Of a stretch of DNA of 64,000 bases, positions 11,351 through 22,090 are shown one piece after another; position 1 is the first letter of the stretch, and each line of letters starts with the position of its first letter. The position numbers were made by a program, and so were the translations under genes. A model generated the notes under the pieces. The model searched no databases and was not told the origin of the DNA. It worked only from the letters and a program-made list of their open reading frames with translations. The DNA comes from Ipomoea triloba (taxonomy: Eukaryota > Streptophyta > Magnoliopsida > Solanales > Convolvulaceae): NCBI RefSeq assembly GCF_003576645.1, contig NC_044922.1, positions 2,831,764-2,895,763 of the forward strand, given 5' to 3'.

Positions 11351-12269
11351 TTTCATTGTCACAAAAATAAAACTAATAAAAATGAAACAAAAATAAATAA
11401 ATAATGGAAGATATATTTAAATATTTGTAAGCTACTTGAAAGTAGGGTAAAGGCAAGGAGATAAGCCAATGGGAAGAAACACAAAAAGGGTTTGAAACTT
11501 TGATTACAATAAAGAAGAGGCTTACAAGTTATTGACTAAAATGGCATCCAAGCATCCTTACATGCAGGATGAAGTTATTGGATTCTTCTTTTTGGTGAAT
11601 TTTGAATTGATTGTTACTTTAGACAAATGAATATTGCAGTAAATATTCACTTGCTCCCCAATTATATATGTCTCATGTTTTGGCTTTTCCTGTTGCAACA
11701 ACGAGTTAAAAAAGAGTTTTAAAAAAGTAATGCTATATGTATTTTCATTTTTTACTCTTCAATAACATAACATGCTTTGATCGATTGATTTAAAAAAAAA
11801 TGAGTCATAATTTTTATTTTGTCTTTTTCTTCTAATAATAAAATTAGATAATGTAGTTAAAGTTTTACTCTCTAAGAGTATACTTGTCATCTTTTTGAGC
11901 CAAAACTAGCTAGTATGACACCAAAGGACGGAGTTAATTGGAAGTACTTTAAATAAGTATTAATACAAAGTCTTAAAGTCAATAATGAGTCTAAATAATT
12001 CATAATAAAATTAGTATAAAGTTCAAAAATTCAAAATACTAAGATTTAATTAAACATAAAACTATTTATTATTATTATTGTTAGTTAATTTCATATTTTG
12101 TTCTAGATTTATAGGTGTCAATCCACTTTTAGTCAATTTTTTTCAAAACATCATCCTTTGATTCCAATATTATTGTGACATGACCATTTTTTTGTCCTTA
12201 ATCAACAAAATCGTTTAAATTTCGTAAACTACAAGGACATTTAGGTCTTCAATTAAGCATTTTTTTTTC
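11351..12269. other. AT-rich spacer
   Basis: No open frame, RNA gene or clear repeat boundary is seen here. It is strongly AT-rich with short A and T runs. Confidence 0.5.
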
Positions 12270-12657
12270 AAATGACACACTACCAATAAATAAGAAGATG
12301 ACAAGTATTGAAGATGAAGACAATGACAATGTTACTCAAAAGAGAATTAATAAGACTTAGAAAAATTCAAACCAAAATTAGTATTTATTTAGACTATTGT
12401 TTTTAGACTAAGTATTTAGACTAGCGTTATTACAAAGTTGCAAACATTTATTTTAGTGATAATTATAATCAATATCTCATATATTATCTTGCCCTCATAT
12501 ACTTTGAATTACTAATTTAAATAAACAAATTTAACATTCAATTACATATGCATAAATATCTCCTATATATATAATCTTGCATTGATATACTTTGAAGTGA
12601 TTATTTATAAATAATCATTGACATTATTTATCTGCGCAATGCGCATGAAAAACTAGC
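12270..12657 (+). mobile_element. Non-autonomous Helitron-like 3' portion
   Basis: The right end reads TGCGCAATGCGCA (short hairpin, 12633-12645), then seven bases, then CTAG (12653-12656), which is the layout of plant Helitron 3' ends. The ~390-bp body is homologous to 13185-13500, which ends in a degenerate form of the same signal. I could not identify the 5' TC terminus, so the left boundary is only where homology begins. Confidence 0.45.
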
Positions 12658-12974
12658 ACTATGAATATGTTAGTGTATTAAAAATTACAATATAAAATTT
12701 AACATTAACTTTGGTAAATTAATTAGCCAAATTATATATATAACATTCAAAATTGAGCATAAAAAATTATAAAATAAGAAATCTTAAAAATTCATTTTCT
12801 TGCATTTTTAAAACAAATGATCAATATATAGAACTAGGTTTCTTGTGATAATTATGTGGACTAATTTGATCTATTCATCTAGGATGATCAATGACTAAAA
12901 ATGACGGGACCAATTTTATAAATATTAGTATAAGAAAATTGAATAAACTTATGGATTCTATGCATTTATTTCTT

Positions 12975-13184
12975 TAGCGGGCGTTTGGTTCAAGGGATTT
13001 GAGATTTCCTTAGTAATCTGAGAAAGATAGTGTTAGATTACCATGTTTGGTTTAGATAATCTTAGATGGAAGGTAATATAAGGTTACTGCCACGTAGGAA
13101 ATGGAGGTATATTTGAGGTAATCTGATTACCAAGTTTTGTTTAGGTAATGTGAGATTACTTTTGCATACTAACACCAGTAACTC
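12975..13184. repeat. MITE-like sequence starting GGGCGTTTGG
   Basis: The segment starts GCGGGCGTTTGGTTCAAGGG and holds repeated GGTAATCTGATTACC-like palindromic pieces. This is the look of GTTTGG-type plant MITEs, but no matching opposite terminus was found. Confidence 0.3.
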
Positions 13185-13500
13185 AATTACACATGAGACA
13201 CTATCAACAAAAAAGAAGTGGACAAGCAATGAAGACGAAGATAATGACAAATCTATCCAAAAGCGAATTAACAAAACTTATAGTAGTTCCAACCAAAAGT
13301 AGTATCTACTATCCAATACCATATCAACTACAATAAGTATTTAGATAATTATTTTTAGAAAAATACAAATTAAATAATAATTTTAATGTCAATTATAATG
13401 AAATTCTCATATATAATCTTACATTGATATATTTTGAATTACTTATTTAAATACAATTTTGGACATTAAATTAACCGCTCAATGCGAGTGTAAAACTAAT
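13185..13500 (+). mobile_element. Second Helitron-like 3' portion
   Basis: This segment is homologous over its length to 12270-12657 (GACACTA, GACAAG, CAATGACAA-like blocks, then TATAATCTTACATTGATAT). It ends with CCGCTCAATGCGAGTG and, seven bases later, CTAAT. The hairpin has decayed relative to the first copy. Confidence 0.4.
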
Positions 13501-13591
13501 TTATCTTGATACACATATATAATTACTATCATTCGTCAATATGAGATTATGAGATGAGTCATTGATGACCAATGACTCGAAAATAAATAAA

Positions 13592-13875
13592 GAGAAAAAA
13601 ACATAATTGTATTCTCATAACTATTACGAATTTTAGATATGTATTGTGCAAAGTTTCAAAGTGTATTCATTGATACGTTGCAGTGCAACCAACAGTGCAA
13701 CCAACAGTGCACTTTTACAGATCTAAAGTGCACTGTTAAAGAGAAAAAAGTATAATTGTATTCTCATAATTATTACGAATTTTAGATATTGTGCAAAGTT
13801 TCAAAGTGTATTCATTGATACGTTACACTGCAACCAACTTGAGTGCACTTTTACAGACCTAGAGTGCAACCAACA
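13592..13875. repeat. ~140-bp imperfect tandem duplication
   Basis: Unit 1 (13592-13740) and unit 2 (13741-~13875) share GAGAAAAAA, TTGTATTCTCATAA, TTACGAATTTTAGATAT, GTGCAAAGTTTCAAAGTG and TATTCATTGATACGTT with few changes. Unit 1 has an internal 14-bp doubling of CAACCAACAGTG-like sequence. It is non-coding. Confidence 0.75.
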
Positions 13876-13878
13876 AGT

Positions 13879-14040
13879 CTTTTTTTTTTCCTTTGAGTAC
13901 TATTGACTCTGTTATAATGCAGTATCTGTTCATAACTACTTTTTCAATCTATTGAATCACAAAGAGTCAATATCGTCTTCACTGATACTCGAACCCACCC
14001 TTCCATATTGGAGTACAACCGGATTATTCAATGAACTTAC
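13879..14040 (-). mobile_element. SINE copy (family 1), minus orientation
   Basis: The copy starts with poly(T) (the poly(A) tail on the minus strand), then the family 3' signature GAGTACTATTGACTCTGTTA. A minus-strand box B (TGGGTTCGAGTATC) lies about 115 nt further in. The signature recurs near 25460, 45310, 53825 and 58605. Target duplications are not clear for this copy. Confidence 0.6.
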
Positions 14041-14287
14041 GATCCCATATAATTACATAAGCGCTACAACAAATGTTCCAAGTCCAAATTTGTATAATAA
14101 TCCTTAAATAAATGAGATCATTCATAATAAGAGTTACACATTTTATCATAAATTATTAAAATATTAGGATTTTCGTACCTCAATTATAATCCTAGGGGTT
14201 TTCCAAAAAAAATTATAATCCTAGGGGGCAAAAAAATAAATAAATTATAATCCTAACCAAACATTATTACATTAAGGAATTTTTTTG

Positions 14288-14294
14288 TATAAAA
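14288..14294 (+). promoter_or_regulatory. Probable TATA box of RCC1-repeat gene
   Basis: TATAAAA is followed ~170 bp later by a (CT)n tract (14464-14489) of the sort common in plant 5' leaders. Assignment to the RCC1-repeat gene requires a leader intron ending at about 15569 (TTTTTAG). This is inferred. Confidence 0.35.
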
Positions 14295-15632
14295 CTCCTA
14301 TGCAAATGGCCATGCTGGAGACTCGTGTATATTAGCACAGGCAGAAAGAGACACCTCATCATCTCTATCTTTGGTTCAATCCTTCCCCATTAGAGAAAAT
14401 AAAGCTAACACTACAATATATACACATCATTTCATCATTCATTCCGCATATAAAACTTCTCCTCCTCTCTCTCTCTCTCTCTCTCTCTCAAACTTCTCTG
14501 TCAAGGTCTCTTTTTCTTCTATTGACCCTTTTGATCTGACTATTACCCACTTGCGCTTGATTAGAATTGCACAGATTTTTGGTGATTTTACAAACAAAGG
14601 CAGAAAATTTTGGGAAGATTTCGCATGGGTTTTGAGGAATCTTGGGGTCTCTGTTTAATGTAATTTTTGTTCCTTAATTTTCTGTTCCTTGGATCTGTAA
14701 TGATCGCAATGCAAAGAATCGATACATACCCGTGTTCTCTTTTTGGACTTTATTGCATATATTCTCAATTTTTTTTGCTCTCCTCTCGGACGATGAATTG
14801 AATTGACGGTGGTTTTTCGTGGATTATTTGATGATGTTTTGAGACCCGGATCACCAAAGATCAAATTTTTATCTGTCATGTCTGGTGTGGGTTGTGAGTT
14901 TTTGACTGTTTCGTGAGTAGGACACACTTGTGTGAAATAGTATACTTGTTTGGGCGTGGAAAATTCTTTTCTTTTTCTGGGTATAGAATATGCTCCATGG
15001 AAAGATTGGTATTCTTCACGTAACAGTTTTCCTTGCCTTTCATGTATCTACAACCTCCTGATATTGGTTTCTTGTTTGAGTGTGTTTGTGTTGCGTGCTG
15101 TTGAATATCTGGGCATTTCTTGACTTTTGGCTAGTTAAAATGAGTTTCTTTTTCGAGTTTTAGATGGTTTGATCCAATTGTGAGTTCACTTTGTTGGTTT
15201 TGTTTTCTTGTGAGGTTATGATCTTGTGGACTGTTAACTATTTGGGACATTTCTGACCTGGGAATCAATTTTAGTGCACAGAGGATGTTTTATTGTTTTC
15301 TGAATTGTTGTTTTAGTATTCTATTGGTCAGTTAATTGTTGTCAGTAAGCAGTATTGAGAATTTAAAGATATATCTAGTGATGATGGTTTATTGTGGTTG
15401 TAGGCTTGAAGCTGCAAATTATTCTATCAGCCTTTAGTTTAAGGTAATTATTTGCATTTGGATTACTACTAGTAGCAAAGCTAAAAATGGAAATTTGGTT
15501 TAGATAACATGTCTCATTCAACATTGGGAGTAATGTGGTTTTGGTGTAATGTTCTTGTTTGGTTTTTAGGACTAGTTGAGATCTTCAGTCTCCCCTGCTC
15601 AGATTAGGGCACTGCAGAGTAGAGCAGTGCCC
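14295..15632 (+). other. Probable 5' leader and leader intron of RCC1-repeat gene
   Basis: This holds a (CT)n tract, a T-rich intron-like stretch and a plausible acceptor (GGTTTTTAG, ending at 15569) about 64 nt before the ATG at 15633. A 95-codon frame at 14371-14658 lies within the presumed leader and resembles no protein I know. No other gene is seen. Confidence 0.4.
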
Positions 15633-18496
15633 ATGGACACCACAGCGAGTGAAACCCCGAGTGTTCAATACTGTAACATTGCCGAGCAACCCATTGCTAC
15701 TCTTGTGACCTCTCCCGTGCCAACGTTTCAAAAACAACAGAGGCATTGTTTTGGAAACACTCGTCCTGGGGAGTTCCCGTTGTCTGCCAATCCCTCCATT
15801 GTCCTTCATGTCCTTACCGGGTGTAATTTGGATCCACAGGACCTCGCGATACTAGAGGCATGTGTTTCTTCCTTTTAGTATCTTTGAAGTGCACTATGTT
15901 TGGCTTGAGAATTGATGTTGCTCTGCTGATTTGAATTATAATGTGGTTTTGCAGGCCACTTGTTCGTTCTTCAGGCAGCCTGCACACTTCCCGCCTGATT
16001 TTCAGCTCTCTTTAGCAGAGCTGGCAGCTCTAGATATGTGCCATAAGAGAGCTGTATTTAAGCCAATGACCGAAGAAGAACAGCAAGATTTGAAGCAAAG
16101 ATGTGGGGGCTCGTGGAAGCTTGTCCTGAGATATTTGCTGGCCGGGGAAGCATGTTCAAGGCGAGAGTCCTCACAAGCAATAGCAGGCCCCGGGCATAGT
16201 ATTGCAGTGACTTCAAAAGGAGTCGTATATGCATTTGGCTCTAACAACTCGGGGCAGCTTGGTGTTGGAACCACCGAGGAGGAGTGGAGGCCACGCCATA
16301 TTAGGTTGATACTTTGTAGTCTTGTAATAGGGCCTCATGCCGTAAGAGTAGAGTTCTCGAGGGTTTCAAAGAGAACTTAATACAGCTTGCTATGATGCAG
16401 ATCTCTGCAAGGCATCCGCATTATTCATGCAGCAGTTGGAGCTGGCCGGACAATGCTGATTAGTGATGCTGGAAGGGTTTATGCTTTCGGTAAGGACTCC
16501 TTTGGTGAAGCTGATTATGGAGTCCAAGGGAATAAAACAGTAACTACCCCACAGTTGGTAGAATCTTTGAAAGACATCTTTGTTGTACAAGCTGCAATTG
16601 GAAATTTCTTCACAGCCGTACTATCAAGAGAAGGAAGGGTTTACACATTTTGTTGGGGGAATGAACATAAACTCGGTCACCAAACAGAGCCAACTGATTT
16701 GGAGCCCCGCCCTTTGCTTGGGGCACTCGAGAATATACCAGTTGTGCAAATCGCAGCAGGATACTGCTACCTTCTTGCTTTGGCTTGTCAACCTAGTGGA
16801 ATGTGAGCTCCCTATTCATTTTGTAGATTGAGAATGTTTCTCGAGATTCATGCTTCTTTTGCGGTTATTTTATAGATTGAGAAAAAAGGGAAATGTTTGC
16901 AATGGGTGGTTATTTTCAGGGGAAGGGCTCCAACCCGTTATCAGTTGTTCTTCTTTGTTTCTTTTTCTTTTTTCCTTCTTACTTTCGAACAAATTTAACC
17001 TTGGCATTAATGGGTATTCTTGCCATGGTAAGCCAATATGACCCGAGATGATTCCAGTGACATAGGGAACCAGAATAGCTTCATAGTTGTATAAAAAGAT
17101 AAGCTTTTTATGGATATCTTAATTATATTGATCATTCATGATGAAAATTTTAAGCTTTTCACTTTAAGGAATTATGCATCTCTATATTAGTCTTCATATG
17201 TTTTCTTGAACATGCATCATCATGCTAGAATCCAGGACTGAATTTTTTCCTCTTTTTTTTTTTTTGTTTACCTGACTGAATTTCCTGGTTTCTTAAAAAC
17301 CAGTACAATTATAAGCATAAAATAATGGCTTGAAATGGTTACTGAAATGTTCTTGCCTTTTGATGATATTAGGTCTGTATATTCTGTTGGTTGTGGTTTG
17401 GGTGGAAAGCTCGGTCATGGTACTCGGACTGATGAGAAGGTCCCTAGGTTAATTGAACAGTTTCGAACTTTGAATCTTCAACCAGTAGTGGTTGCAGCCG
17501 GAGCTTGGCATGCTGCAGTGGTCGGGAAAGATGGAAGGGTCTGTACCTGGGGCTGGGGCCGTTATGGATGCTTAGGTCACGGGAATGAAGATTGTGAATC
17601 GGCTCCTAAGGTGGTGGAAGCTCTGAGTAACATTAAAGCTGTTCACGTTGCTACGGGAGACTATACGACTTTCGTGGTTTCTGAAGATGGCGATGTCTAT
17701 TCATTTGGTTGTGGAGAGTCGTCTAGTCTTGGACACAATGGTGTCGTGGCCGATGGACAGGTTTGGCTTTGACCCTTAATTAGGTTATGTTTGCTTAAGA
17801 TAGAGATATATTCCTTCGGGTTTATGTTTAGTTATCACCTGCAACTAGTAATTTGATTTAGGTGTTAACGTTATTAATTGAAGTCAAAGTGGCTTAGTTT
17901 CACCCGCATTGCAACCAACAATTGCTCACTAAATAGACTATGAAAGTCATATTATGAAAGCTTTTCAGCCGGGTTTTACTATGTTTGTTTCGGTTTTCTC
18001 AGTCATGATAGGTTATGTTTGCTTAAGATAGAGATATACTCCTTCGGGTTTATGTTTAGTGTTTATCACCTGCAACGAGTAAATTGCGAGTAAATATATA
18101 AACTTATTGAACTTGTTGCATGCGGGTGACAGGGTGAGGAGGATGTAACGGGGAAAAATGTCATATCCCGAAAACTTAGCCCATGCTATTTTGTATAAAT
18201 GCAGTGTTCTAAGTGCTAAGGTTTCTGTGTATAATGCCTGCCTCGATTTTCAGGTAAATAGGCACTCGAATATCTTAAGCCCCGAGCTCGTGACATCACT
18301 GAAGCAGGTGAACGAGAGGGTTGTACAGATAAGTCTTACCAATTCGATATACTGGAACGCGCACACATTTGCGCTCACAGAATCTGGTAAGCTCTTCGCC
18401 TTTGGGGCGGGCGATAAAGGGCAGCTGGGCGTCGCACTTGCTGCCAACCAAACCGAAAGGGCTAACCCGGAGCGCGTGGAAGTTGATCTCAGTTAA
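15633..18496 (+). CDS. RCC1-repeat (regulator of chromosome condensation) family protein
   Basis: Exons 15633-15857, 15955-16304, 16401-16802, 17373-17760 and 18254-18496 join in phase and give 535 residues. An N-terminal plant-specific region (~1-150; contains CNLDPQDLAILEATCSFF) precedes a run of RCC1 blades. Each blade has the usual G-x-V-Y-x-F/W-G-x-N-x-x-G-Q-L-G pattern: VVYAFGSNNSGQLGVG, RVYAFGKDSFGEADYG, RVYTFCWGNEHKLGH, SVYSVGCGLGGKLGH, RVCTWGWGRYGCLGH, DVYSFGCGESSSLGH and LFAFGAGDKGQLG. Seven blades fit a seven-bladed propeller. Family relatives include UVR8 and uncharacterised plant RCC1 proteins; from memory it resembles Arabidopsis At3g26100. No biochemical role can be assigned. 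The first intron begins GC rather than GT (see findings). Confidence 0.92.
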
Positions 18497-20395
18497 CCAT
18501 TGATCAGATATGTGTAGTCTGTCTAGTTTGTCATCCCATCCTAATTAGCCCTCCTCATGCTTTGCTGCATATGCTGTTTATATCCTCTCCATGTCCATTG
18601 TGTAAATAGAAACAAAAGAATATTTGTGAATAAGCTAGGCTTTAAGATTTGACAATTAACCTTAAAAAAATTTATTGGCTATTCAGCCACATGCAGTAAA
18701 TAGCTGATACATTTGTTCAGGTTGTTGATTTTACTATTACTATCTTCTCTTTGATTTACATGAAAGTCTACCCGCTCTAGGTGAAACTTGTTTTGTGACC
18801 ATAATCATCGAGATAGATACTAAGATGTGCTTTAGATGAAACTTGTTTTGTAACCATAATTAGCAAAAAACTATAAGGAAGTAGATAAGCTAGTTGCCCA
18901 TGAGCCCAAGCTGCATAATTCAACTAGTCAATTTATCTAAAATAAGTTCATAAGTTTTGCTAATTTATCTAAAATAAGTTCATAAGTTTTGCTTTGTTAG
19001 CAGACACATGGTTCGAATGAGGACTTGCATGTCATTTGAGACGCATCTTACAATTTACATTCTCCACTAAATTCTTTAGGCATAGGTTCTTAGGTTTGAA
19101 ATTCAAACTTATAAAGTGGACGTTGATCTAAAAAATATATAAATTCACTATTATAAATACATAGATTCGTTACTATTAGTACTATTTTTTATATACCTAG
19201 AGTATTATTTTTATGTATCTTGATCCATCATATAAGGTGACAATGGTCCCATATCCAAACACTAAGGCTACAATTATAACATCCAATAATTAATCCAAAT
19301 CCAACTTAATATAATAAATGGGAATAACTTTCAACCATGTATTCCTCAAAATATCAAAACTCAAATGTGTCTATTCTTGATAGACTAGATTCACTCTCAA
19401 CTTGAATTCTTATTTATGTTCACCTATTAAATCATTTGAAACAAGAAACAGGGTGTATCCAAAATTAGCATAAGTTAAGTTTCACTCCACCCCATAAAAT
19501 ATAGACTTAGATGTTTATATATTTTAAAAAATCATATACTCTTTCCAAAACCATATATTTATGATATAAGTTGCCAAATATGTTGATTGAGCTATCTGTG
19601 TTGGGCTGTGTACACTATCCAAATTGGAAATAACAGGCTTGGCAAAAAGAAAAGTCTTCACCATTTTCTAAGACTTTTGCAAGTGAACTTCTGTGAAGAA
19701 CCCAGAAATAGTTCATGCAATGATGATTTAACATTGGCCCATAAATAAGAATCATTATACCATAGAACATGCAAGTGAATCATTGACATAAATTATATTT
19801 TTAATATATTAAAATTTTATTTTTTTAATACATTGAATGTTAATTATTTTTGTACTGAAGTATAACAAATAATCAATCTTCAGTATATTAAAAATTAACA
19901 TTTATTCATGGTTCATATTATGGTCCACAGCATAATGAGTTTGGCGAAAAATAATATGTAATACACTAGAAATGAACTTTTAGTATAATACAAATAAATA
20001 AACAAACACACACACACACATATATAGAGTTCATCTTACAATGTAAACCATGGTCCACAATATATTATTTCTGCCATTTCTCCTTTACTTTTTTGACAAA
20101 TTATTCTGTGTATTTGAGTCCAAAATACACAATTTGCATACTGAACATTCAATGTGTAAATTGTGAACATTCAGTATGTAAATGGATACGAGTCCACCTT
20201 CCCAGGTTCATGTATAACTATTGCACTTTTTTGGAGCAACGCAAACAACAAATATATGAGTACTTTTTAAGTACATCTAACGAATAATAACTATTAAACT
20301 TGTGACTTCCTACTCAAAATTATTGATTTATGTTGCTTGAATTTATAAGAATTAAAAGCTTGTCGTCGCTATCTAAAAGTGCACATCAAATGAGA
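18497..20395. other. Spacer with small repeats
   Basis: A 32-bp unit is perfectly doubled in tandem at 18930-18961 and 18962-18993. Between 19780 and 20062 there are decayed MITE-like pieces (TATTAAAAATTAACATT-type strings, a CA run at ~20005, and AAACCATGGTCCACAA at 20044). The CCATGGTC motif also occurs near 40945 and 44445. No gene is seen. Confidence 0.5.
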
Positions 20396-20520
20396 TTGTC
20401 TTATGATTCTAGCTAGTGAAGGATCACAAGGAGATAAATCAACTTATGTCGCCTATAGTTGATTGGCTTAAATCAATAATATCAATAGATACTCTCATGT
20501 AGAGTCAAATTTGAAAACTT
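20396..20520 (+). repeat. Dispersed repeat (family 2)
   Basis: The block GATTCTAGCTAGTGAAGGAT, then CACAAGGAGATAAA and, after ~60 nt, a TCAATAGATA tail recurs near 21995-22085 and 45112-45235 in the same orientation. It may be another SINE family, but no poly(A) or target duplication was found. Confidence 0.5.
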
Positions 20521-21994
20521 TTGTTGAGTTATAAAGTGTTTGCAAAACAATAACAAAATATAAAATTGGTATTTAAAATGAAAATAACAGTTAATGTGGT
20601 TAGTACATGTTAATTTGTGGAGCCTACCCATCTACTTTTTGAAGACAAATTAGCCCTCATCAAGGTCTTCACCACCTTTGGTGCTCCTGTCTACACACAT
20701 CCCTGTCACACACTTGCACTATTACAAAGAAATAAACTTTATTATTGTCTGCATATATAAGTCACACTAAACACTACATGTTTCAGTGCTTCCTATGACT
20801 TGATTTGCATGCTTTACCTACAAATCTGACCTATAATTGGAGTACAAGGTGTAGACTGTCGGCAGCACAGTTAAAACTATAATTAACCACCCGAAATACG
20901 AATGAACGAGTGGGTGGAACATAACTCTCGTACCTAAAAATTATGAGTTTGATTATTGTCAACATTTTTTAAATTATTCAATTCCGTCGCACAGGTTCGA
21001 TCTTCTTAAGGCAGATTACCTTTGATCTCGTATGTGATTTGTGTACTATTACGCTAGAGCAATGTTTATCCTGTACACATACACCTCAGATAGACAGGAA
21101 TGTACGGGTGCATATCTCTGAATAGTAGATGCGGATTTCCTTTGAAATAGCATTTGATGACCTAATTGAAAAGCTTTTCTTGCTTTGGATTAAGTTGCAA
21201 TTAGGAGATTCAAGCATATGCTTTTCATAATGTTGATTGAGAAATTGGGGTTACTAAAGAATCGTATCACATGCAAGTCTTTTCTCTTGCTTTACATATC
21301 TTGGATCCGCAGCACGAATATATAAGTAATCAACAAGTACATCTCTTCGTACACTATAATTATTCCAATTATTTTATCTTATTTACCTCATTTGATTTAC
21401 TAGAAAATGTACTGCACAACTTAAAATGTGTCATCTGAGTGAAATTCTTCATATGATCTTAGTCGACAAAATATTATAAAATAATAAATCAGTCTTGCTC
21501 ATATTAATTGGAATTGATTGATTGATTCAAATAAAAAAAAAAAATTAAACCATTCATTTAAAATTACCCCATAGTATTTAACTCATCGGCTTACTATGTA
21601 TAAATAACATAACTAGTGTTTCACCCTAGAACAATATTATATTATATAAAGGAATTTCTTTTTAAAATATTATTTATCATGTGTATTATTGCATATATTT
21701 ATGAAATCGAGAAAAGAATTATTCATATCGTCATCTTTATTGGACATTATTTGAGATGCTTGTATGCCCCATGCATGCAAGATTGCTTCGCACCTTCGAG
21801 GATGGTAGGAAATGTCTCGATTTCTATTTATTCGAAAATGGACAAAATTAAACAATTTTCAGAATAAATCATATTTCCAGTCCATCATTAGTGGATGGAA
21901 TTTTTTTTAACCCTGGCCTATTAAAAGATATTTATATTATCCTTTTTTTTTTAGTGACGAGGAAAACCCACAGTTACGTGCATTGAGTAACCTT
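20521..21994. other. Spacer with one SINE-like stretch
   Basis: Around 20885-21115 a tRNA-like pair of boxes is visible (GAGTGGGTGGAACA, then TATGAGTTTGATTATTGTC), with a second box-B-like string AGGTTCGATCTTC near 20996. It resembles 11191-11350 weakly. The rest is AT-rich without genes. Confidence 0.35.
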
Positions 21995-22090
21995 GTCTTG
22001 TGATCATAGTCGATAAAGAACCACAAAGAGATACACTAACATAGATTGTCTTAATTAATCGGCTCAAATAAAAAAAGTCAATATACGATT
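21995..22090 (+). repeat. Dispersed repeat (family 2)
   Basis: This reads GTCTTGTGATCATAGTCGAT, then AAGAACCACAAAGAGATACA and a tail AAGTCAATATACG. It matches the copies at 20396 and 45112 with scattered changes. Confidence 0.5.

Noticed and set aside
14371..14658. 95-codon frame with a Ser/Leu run
   Set aside because: The Ser/Leu run is the translation of a (CT)n leader tract; it more likely lies in the 5' leader of the RCC1-repeat gene.
18133..18159. Possible extra exon of the RCC1-repeat gene
   Set aside because: It keeps frame, but direct joining of 17760 to 18254 fits the family better and needs no micro-exon.
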